DNA of 64,000 bases, taken from Incurvaria masculella (taxonomy: Eukaryota; Arthropoda; Insecta; Lepidoptera; Incurvariidae). Position numbers and translations under genes: made by a program. Every line of letters starts with the position of its first letter. The first letter of the stretch is position 1. The notes under the pieces were generated by a model. The model was not told the DNA's origin, ran no database searches, and worked only from the letters and a program-made list of their open reading frames with translations. The stretch lies in the NCBI GenBank assembly GCA_946894095.1, contig OX335652.1:19987001-20051000 (forward strand), read 5' to 3'. Positions 61,271 to 64,000 of this stretch are shown piece after piece.

Positions 61271-62719
61271 TCCCCCCCTAACGATTACCCTCAAGCGATC
61301 TTAATGTTTGGTAACGCTTGCACATTTTAGACCCGCCAACAAAGAAGTTTTACTTCAAAACCTGGCAAGAGAGACAGAGATTCTGAAATGTCTTCCTATA
61401 GATAAACCAACAAAATTCTTAATTCGATGTCGGAATAACTGGACGAACATTAAAAATTGTTTTAGCAAACGTTCCCCAACTTACTCTATGCCTGCTGTAA
61501 TTGAAGAAGACATACATAAAAACGTCAGATTTGGTACATTCAAACAAACAATCTGCACCATTCTATTGTTTAAAAAAAACGTTGAGATGTATTAAACTCG
61601 TAATGGTATGCTCCAAATATTTTGTCGTTGTTTGTACACGCCGGTAGCCATAACTAGATTGGTCATTTCTTATTCAGGAAGTCACCGCCCACGGGAAATC
61701 AGTTGTGGGCGGAATTGAGGCTCCTACATGTCTGAAGGTATGAGGAAATACATTTATAATGAGCTGAAATTTTGTAAACAAAAGGCAGTCACGGAGGGCT
61801 GAAAATAATCCAGGGTTACTTAAAGCGTCCCGTGACGTGACTTTATGATTGCGCAGATAGCGTTTTTGTTGTATTTAGAAACAGTTTCATGAATCGTGTT
61901 ACCTTATCTAATAGGCTGAATGGAGAATATTCTCGATATTTCATGGTTCTAAATAGTTAGCTTATTGAATTTTTTATATTTTATATATATTTTTTTTATA
62001 TATTTTTTATTATAATTTATTTTAAGTGCAGTTAACTACACTCAAAAATATAAAACTACACTATAGAATAGAATACTATAATTAAAATAATAATTCGTAC
62101 ATTATTCTTAAGTATAAAAATGCTCTATCGGTTGTTAAAATTAGTCGCTAAATTAAAATTAAAACTAAAAATACTGACACTAAAACAAATTGAACATTAA
62201 GCAAGTACAAGCCAATGCCACGAATAAGAGATTGAAATTAGTGATATAAAATAGACAGGTTATCAATAAAATGACAAAACGAATGTGCCTGTGCACATAG
62301 GTGTTTACGAGAATATGGTAAAATAGGTTAAAATAATAAAAAATGAGAGAAAGATTTTTCTAGGCACACATTTTATCCATAGTTGATGATCGAATAGGTT
62401 TTGAGGAATCTTAAATGATTATAATTCCTTTATACGTGCCGTTTGCATGGTTTTATTTGATAGTGATGTTAAATTAATAACCTTTAAATTTATTAATTCA
62501 AAATAATAACAATATCAGAGTATATTTTTACATATTATTGAGAAATTCTTTAAAATATTTTTTAAACAACGAACGGTTATGATAAAACATTTGCAATAAT
62601 ACATTATAATATGCAGAAAGAACGGTTAGAGCTTAATATCAAAAATATACATCGGAAAAAGTGGGCATTTAAAGTCTTAAACAAGTTAGGATGTTAATTT
62701 CATAATATTGGATTCAGAT
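61271..62719. other. Intergenic; hairpin at 61,685-61,712
   Basis: CCGCCCAC and GTGGGCGG form a perfect 8-bp stem with a 12-nt loop. A 95-codon plus-strand frame at 61,308-61,595 has no recognised motif. 61,960-62,010 is a TATATTTTTTATAT-type tract. The rest is A+T-rich. Confidence 0.42.
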
Positions 62720-63005
62720 TAATAAATGATTTCCCAATTCGCAACGACCTGCATTGATTTATTTCAACACTTCTTTTACATAATAATCTTTGGCTATCAC
62801 ACCATCGAAGTGCATACAAGGTTCATTCTCTATGCAACGATTGCAGTTGCAGGAGTCACACGTAACGATTGCACTTTCAAACTAGCGCAAGGCACTCGTG
62901 ACCGCAACTTGTGCCGCCGCCCGCCCAGCTACCTCCGCGCCGCGCCGCCTTCACTCCCGCCCGCCCTGTACTGCACGGTGCGCTTTATTGTTTTATAACG
63001 ACGGT
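62720..63005 (+). promoter_or_regulatory. CpG-rich patch, candidate promoter or regulatory block
   Basis: 62,880-62,985 (GCCGCCGCCCGCCCAGC, CGCGCCGCGCCGCC) is the most G+C-rich part of this end of the window and is preceded by GCACTTTCAAACTAGCGC. No transcript start is defined. A 90-codon frame spans it without a known domain. Confidence 0.28.
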
Positions 63006-64000
63006 CTTTACTTTACAACGGCTGATTTTCAGTTATGATTTACGATATTTATGCTTAAGTGTATGCCGTATTTAGTGCGTTAAGCAAGTTTGTAAGTATT
63101 TTAATTTATTGTTTATTCGTTTTATTTTCTTCCATTGAGTATGAATATAGTTTTGGATTCGATCAGAGACCATTGCATTACCATGGGTGAAGAACCGACA
63201 AGAAACTCCCCTGAGAGTCATAATTAAAATAAAATGTTTCTTAGAGCTAATACCCCATTCCTAAAGAGATGACTAAACATTGTATGAATATGAATCTTAC
63301 CAGCACCACCAGAATACATTTATGTATAATATGCGTTACCATTTAATCAAATTTACATCGATTATGATAATTTTGTTGATACATTTTATAGTGCACGCAC
63401 CTTAGAGGTTGCACAGCGACATCTATCTGAGAAGTTGATGAACGAGATTTTTTTAATACAAGTAAAATTTTATTCCATCCTACGCTAGTTGATTTTCAGA
63501 AAAAATCGACTCTAAATTTTTCGTATAATGCAGAAAGTATTATATTGTGCTGAATTTTATTGTCATTAGCATTATTCCTGTATTTGTATGTTGTTAATTT
63601 TGTTAACAATAACGGCAACTTTGGTTTCCAACCATTTTGCATGTTTTTATTTTATATGTTTTAGTTATTTTATATGAACTTTACATTATTCACGAGATCT
63701 TTTTCAAACCGCTATATTAATGTCACTGTTCAAACAAAAAACAATGGGATTTTTAATTCGGTAACTACTGAAAGCTTGATTGATTGATTGAAAATTCTTT
63801 ATCGCGCCACAAAAATAATAACAATTTACAAAAGAAAGTTTTTTTTTAAATGCACATGAAAATTTATTAATTAATGAGATAATTAAACTTACAAAATATA
63901 AAAGATTTCATCCATTTTTTCTCTACAAACAATTTGGTAGACGCCATTACGCTCGCTGCATTTCCTCGCTGTATAGCCAGTCCGACCCTCTGTCGAAAAT
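63006..64000. other. Intergenic, with a J-family fragment at 63,115-63,230
   Basis: CATTGCATTACCATGGGTG, AAGAACCGACAAGAAACTCC and CCTGAGAGTC match the J signature (plus orientation). No other feature was recognised up to the window end. Confidence 0.45.

Noticed and set aside
1..64000. CRISPR array, prophage, or bacterial operon
   Set aside because: No regularly spaced identical repeats with unique spacers, no Shine-Dalgarno-led dense coding, and all long repeats are eukaryotic transposon types.

Overview
The window reads as a gene-poor, A+T-rich stretch of an insect nuclear genome, almost certainly a lepidopteran (moth or butterfly). The basis is its repeat content: RTE-type LINE fragments, many copies of a short element that starts GGGTTCCGTACCC and carries a (GTCC)n microsatellite, tRNA- and 5S-headed SINEs, Helitron-type ends, and several palindromic MITE families with TTAA target duplications. 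That assignment is inference from repeat style; no host marker gene is present. I found no convincing host protein-coding gene, rRNA array, CRISPR or complete cellular tRNA gene. Most open frames in the window are short and chance-like.

The only intact long protein is a 341-residue mariner transposase at 53.1-54.1 kb, inside a complete 1,283-bp element with 28-bp inverted ends and a TA duplication. It sits inside a long-TIR MITE, which itself sits inside an older repeat; an uninterrupted copy of that older repeat lies at 9.1 kb. Decayed coding sequence includes four RTE-type LINE pieces (5.1, 11.0, 15.5-16.9 and 46.7 kb), a second LINE 3' end (22.9 kb), two mariner relics (55.5 and 58.7 kb) and an unidentified decayed reading frame (19.0-19.5 kb).

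Layout. 0-12 kb: a TTAA-MITE nested in another MITE (1.6-2.2 kb), an RTE relic, GGGTTCCGTA copies and a non-autonomous Helitron (9.57-10.74 kb). 11.5-25 kb: a MITE with a tRNA-like core, an RTE insertion inside a GGGTTCCGTA copy, a 284-bp inverted repeat with two opposed hammerhead ribozyme motifs, a TRIM-like miniature LTR element (20.5-21.1 kb), TTAA MITEs and a 5S-headed SINE. 25-45 kb: sparse unique-looking DNA with TTAA MITEs, tRNA-headed SINEs, and one GGGTTCCGTA copy inserted in another. 45-64 kb: the long-TIR MITE family, the mariner nest, a second 5S-headed SINE, and a foldback-like array of ATTATACGT/ACGTATAAT motifs near 61 kb.

No genes here appear to work together. The recoverable story is the order of insertions: several copies of one repeat exist both with and without a later insertion, which fixes element ends, target duplications and relative ages directly from the sequence. 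The most notable items are the hammerhead inverted repeat, the SINE family with exchangeable tRNA-like and 5S-like heads, the miniature LTR element with an RFX-type X-box in each LTR, the possibly complete mariner, and a 41-bp direct duplication that exactly flanks one MITE copy.
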